Shown piece by piece: positions 6,189 to 9,402 of a DNA stretch of 9,402 nt (positions are counted from its first letter, which is position 1; each line of letters opens with the position of its first letter). This DNA comes from JBBQNY01 sp038221545 (GTDB lineage Bacteria > Pseudomonadota > Gammaproteobacteria > Xanthomonadales > Ahniellaceae). The notes below the pieces were generated by a model. It was not told the origin of the DNA. It saw only the letters and a program-made list of their open reading frames with translations, and did no database searches. The stretch covers positions 1 through 9,402 of the forward strand of contig JBBRIE010000109.1 of the NCBI GenBank assembly GCA_038221545.1, written 5' to 3'. Position numbers and translations under genes: made by a program.

Positions 6189-7073
6189 TCAATAGGGCAG
6201 CACGTCGCCGTCGTGGCGACGCATGCCGAAGCGCTTGTAGGTCCACTGGTACTGCTCGGGTCGCAAGCGCACCGCGCGCTCGATCGCTGCGTTGAGCGCG
6301 GTGGTGGAGATGACCGGATCGGCGTCGGCAACCAGGGCTCCGATCGACTCGATGTGGATGTCGAAACCACCCGAGTCCGGCAATCGTTCCGCCCATGCGA
6401 GCAGCACGGGCGCCTGCGACTTGTGCGCGAGGCGACCCAGCAGCGTCATGGTCTTGGCGGGTTTGCCGAAGAACGTTCCCCACGCACCCTCGCCGCTCTT
6501 CGGCCGCTGGTCGGGCAGGATGCCGACCATGCGCCCCTCCTTGAGTCGCCGGAAGAGGGTTCGCACGCCGGCCGGATCGGCGCGCACCGGCTCCGCGCCG
6601 AACGCGCCGCGGGCGGTGCGCAGGAACGCGTCGAACTCCGGGCGTTGCGGGACGCGATAAAGGATCACCATCGGCGCCTGGCGGGAAAGCCAGAGGTTGA
6701 GCAGTTCCCAGCTACCGAGATGGGGCGCGGCGACGAGCAATCCCCGGTTTCGCGCAAGGGCGTCTGCGAGGTACTCATGGCCATGGACCGCCCGCACCAG
6801 GCCCAGCGCCTCCGCAGGGGCACCCCAGAGTTTCGGCAGCTCGGTCAGGCTCATCGCCGTCTGGCGCAGGGATTCGTGCACGAACCGGCGGCGCGCGTCC
6901 GCGTCGAGTTCGGGGAAGACGAGTTCGACATTGCGCGTCGCCACGCGTGCCTCGCGCGTTCCGAGCAGGCGCGCGAGCCCTGCGAACGGAATCGCGAGCG
7001 CATGCAGCCACGACAGCGGGAGCGCGCTGCCAAGCCGGACGAGCCCGTGCACAATGCGCACTCGCAGATTCAT
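6189..7073 (-). CDS. LpxL/HtrB-family lipid A (lysophospholipid) acyltransferase
   Basis: 294 residues from ATG at 7073. Members of this family (Lip_A_acyltrans) transfer an acyl chain from acyl-ACP to lipid A precursors or related lipids at the inner face of the cytoplasmic membrane. A hydrophobic N-terminal stretch (about 11-37) anchors the protein. Then come RNVELVFPEL (47-56), the catalytic H-x4-E in APHLGSWELL (His118, Glu123), a VILYRVP block, an ILPDQRP block and a TFFGKPA block. These occur in the family order and the length is normal. The frame stays open upstream to an ATG at 7124 and beyond, but homologues begin near MNLRVRIVHG and there is no clear ribosome binding site for any candidate. 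A TACAAT hexamer lies 6 bp before the chosen ATG. It is divergent from dtd. Whether it is a primary, secondary or ornithine-lipid acyltransferase cannot be told. Confidence 0.92.
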   Translation of the reverse strand: MNLRVRIVHGLVRLGSALPLSWLHALAIPFAGLARLLGTREARVATRNVELVFPELDADARRRFVHESLRQTAMSLTELPKLWGAPAEALGLVRAVHGHEYLADALARNRGLLVAAPHLGSWELLNLWLSRQAPMVILYRVPQRPEFDAFLRTARGAFGAEPVRADPAGVRTLFRRLKEGRMVGILPDQRPKSGEGAWGTFFGKPAKTMTLLGRLAHKSQAPVLLAWAERLPDSGGFDIHIESIGALVADADPVISTTALNAAIERAVRLRPEQYQWTYKRFGMRRHDGDVLPY

Positions 7074-7079
7074 GCCGGC

Positions 7080-7085
7080 ATTGTA
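7080..7085 (-). promoter_or_regulatory. Candidate -10 box TACAAT for the acyltransferase gene
   Basis: On the minus strand TACAAT (5 of 6 matches to TATAAT) ends 6 bp before the ATG at 7073, so transcription would begin at or next to the start codon. No good -35 is seen 16-18 bp upstream. With no Shine-Dalgarno site before the ATG, a leaderless mRNA is possible. Confidence 0.35.
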
Positions 7086-7167
7086 GGCAGGAGACGGGAA
7101 TGTCCTTCGCGCGATTGCATCCATGCCGCCGCGCACCCCCCGGCAGGCTGCCCCGGCGGGTTTCCCG

Positions 7168-7614
7168 ATGCGCGTCCTGATCCAGCGGGTTGCGCGCGCC
7201 ACGGTGCGCGTCGACGGCGAAGTAGTGAGTGGGATCGGCCCCGGGCTGCTCGCACTGGTGGGCATCGAACCGCCGGACGATGAAGCCTGTTGCGCGCGCG
7301 CGGTCGAGAGGCTGCTGGCCTATCGCGTCTTCGCGGACGAGGCGGGGCGGATGAACCGTTCGTTGCGCGATGTCGGCGGCGGGCTGCTGCTGGTCTCGCA
7401 GTTCACGCTCGCTGCGGACACCCGCTCTGGCCTGCGTCCGGGGTTTTCCACGGCTGCCGCGCCGGCCTTGGCGGAGGAGTTGTTCGCGGCACTGGTCGCC
7501 CTTGCCCGCGCCCGCTGGACGAACGTCGCGACGGGGCGCTTCGGCGCGCACATGCAGGTGGAACTCGTGAACGATGGACCGGTCACTTTCCTGCTGGAAA
7601 TCCAGGCGCTTTGA
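7168..7614 (+). CDS. dtd: D-aminoacyl-tRNA deacylase
   Basis: 148 residues, the normal size for DTD. The enzyme removes D-amino acids (and glycine from tRNA-Ala) wrongly attached to tRNA in the cytoplasm, protecting translation. The start at MRVLIQRV matches the family's N-terminus. An in-frame ATG at 7123 would add a 15-residue proline-rich extension and was rejected; a weak GGCGGG lies 7 nt before the chosen start. Both hallmark motifs are present: SQFT at 77-80 and NDGPVT at 135-140, with the Gly-cisPro pair at 137-138. The FGADM block preceding the second motif reads FGAHM (His128), a possible local difference. It is divergent from the acyltransferase, with 94 bp between starts, and precedes rpoD in the same direction by 221 bp. 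Confidence 0.96.
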   Translation: MRVLIQRVARATVRVDGEVVSGIGPGLLALVGIEPPDDEACCARAVERLLAYRVFADEAGRMNRSLRDVGGGLLLVSQFTLAADTRSGLRPGFSTAAAPALAEELFAALVALARARWTNVATGRFGAHMQVELVNDGPVTFLLEIQAL

Positions 7615-7652
7615 TCGCGCAGGGTTTGAATGTCGATGTTTCGACCCCAGTT

Positions 7653-7668
7653 CTCCGCGTGCGCGGAG
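7653..7668 (+). terminator. Hairpin after dtd, weak terminator candidate
   Basis: CTCCGCG (7653-7659) and CGCGGAG (7662-7668) are perfect inverted arms. Sterically the likely form is a 6-bp stem with a GTGC loop. It lies 38 bp after the dtd stop and is followed only by TT, not a T-run. It could end dtd transcripts or be part of the rpoD leader. Confidence 0.25.
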
Positions 7669-7670
7669 TT

Positions 7671-7764
7671 GGCGGGCGTCCGGTTTAGCGGTCTTTTCGC
7701 GTGGTTGCTGCAAGAGGTCCGGCCCCCGCTGCCGGCCCGATCCTCCCCGCTGGCAGGCGTCCGG
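7671..7764 (+). repeat. Short direct repeats in the dtd-rpoD intergenic region
   Basis: GGCGGGCGTCCGG (7671-7683) recurs as GGCAGGCGTCCGG (7752-7764) with 12 of 13 identities. CCGGCCCGATC occurs exactly at 7732-7742 and again at 7761-7771. These overlapping short repeats fill the non-coding stretch before rpoD. They may be binding sites or remnants of local duplication; nothing in the sequence decides this. Confidence 0.4.
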
Positions 7765-7788
7765 CCCGATCGGTCGGACAACGAGGCA

Positions 7789-7815
7789 TTGACAGTCCGC
7801 CTAAACTGGCGGACT
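7789..7815 (+). promoter_or_regulatory. TTGACA hexamer abutting a perfect hairpin upstream of rpoD
   Basis: TTGACA (7789-7794) is a consensus -35 box. Its last base starts an 8-bp perfect inverted repeat: AGTCCGCC (7794-7801), loop TAAACT, GGCGGACT (7808-7815). A good -10 is not found 16-18 bp after TTGACA (GACTCG is there), so the promoter call is uncertain; the loop TAAACT is itself a weak -10-like hexamer. The dyad ends 20 bp before the rpoD ATG. It could be an operator or a 5'-leader hairpin next to the ribosome binding site. Confidence 0.45.
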
Positions 7816-7835
7816 CGCATCAGGATTATCGATTC

Positions 7836-9402
<1,567 letters not shown>

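Noticed and set aside
7123..7167. An upstream ATG extending dtd by 15 codons
   Set aside because: DTD proteins begin at the M-R-V-L-I-Q-R-V segment, and the extension is a proline/arginine-rich stretch in the divergent promoter region.
6006..7283. A 425-codon plus-strand frame opposite the acyltransferase
   Set aside because: The minus-strand product has all the LpxL-family motifs in order; the plus-strand frame is Arg/Ala-rich with no recognisable domain.

Overview
The window is GC-rich bacterial chromosome. The rpoD product at the right end matches Escherichia coli sigma-70 closely in regions 1.2 and 2, which points to a gammaproteobacterium. The acyltransferase / dtd / rpoD neighbourhood, with no dnaG directly before rpoD, is most like the Xanthomonadales (Lysobacter, Dokdonella or Xanthomonas type). 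That placement is inference from gene content and composition, not from a search.

Left part (1-2931, + strand): the 3' part of a molybdopterin (bis-MGD) oxidoreductase gene, whose start lies outside the window. It is followed with an ATGA stop/start overlap by a gene for an exported protein that looks like an NHL/SMP-30-type beta-propeller. The two are probably translationally coupled.

Middle part (2971-5597): a minus-strand gene for an exported, very glutamine-rich protein. It carries a 12-bp tandem repeat encoding (QQQA)n and a tyrosine/glycine-rich C-terminal tail. It is divergent from a two-gene plus-strand unit (4449-5030 and 5043-5597) encoding two small exported cysteine-containing proteins of unknown function. 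The 182-bp divergent region contains small palindromes that could be operators.

Right part (5646-9402): a minus-strand pair comprising an LpxL/HtrB-type lipid acyltransferase and, 27 bp downstream, a histidine-phosphatase-superfamily lipoprotein. Together they suggest envelope or lipid A work. Divergent from them is dtd (D-aminoacyl-tRNA deacylase). After a 221-bp leader with a perfect hairpin comes rpoD, cut by the window end about 90 residues before its expected C-terminus (region 4 missing).

Both convergent junctions (2931/2971 and 5597/5646) hold GC-rich hairpins that could act as bidirectional terminators. I see no rRNA, tRNA, CRISPR array, insertion sequence or phage gene. Housekeeping genes are ordinary. 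The parts worth a second look are the repeat-bearing Q-rich exported protein, the cysteine-rich exported pair, the oxidoreductase/propeller coupling, the acyltransferase/phosphatase pair and the rpoD leader. I do not see a clearly new multi-gene defence or mobile system.
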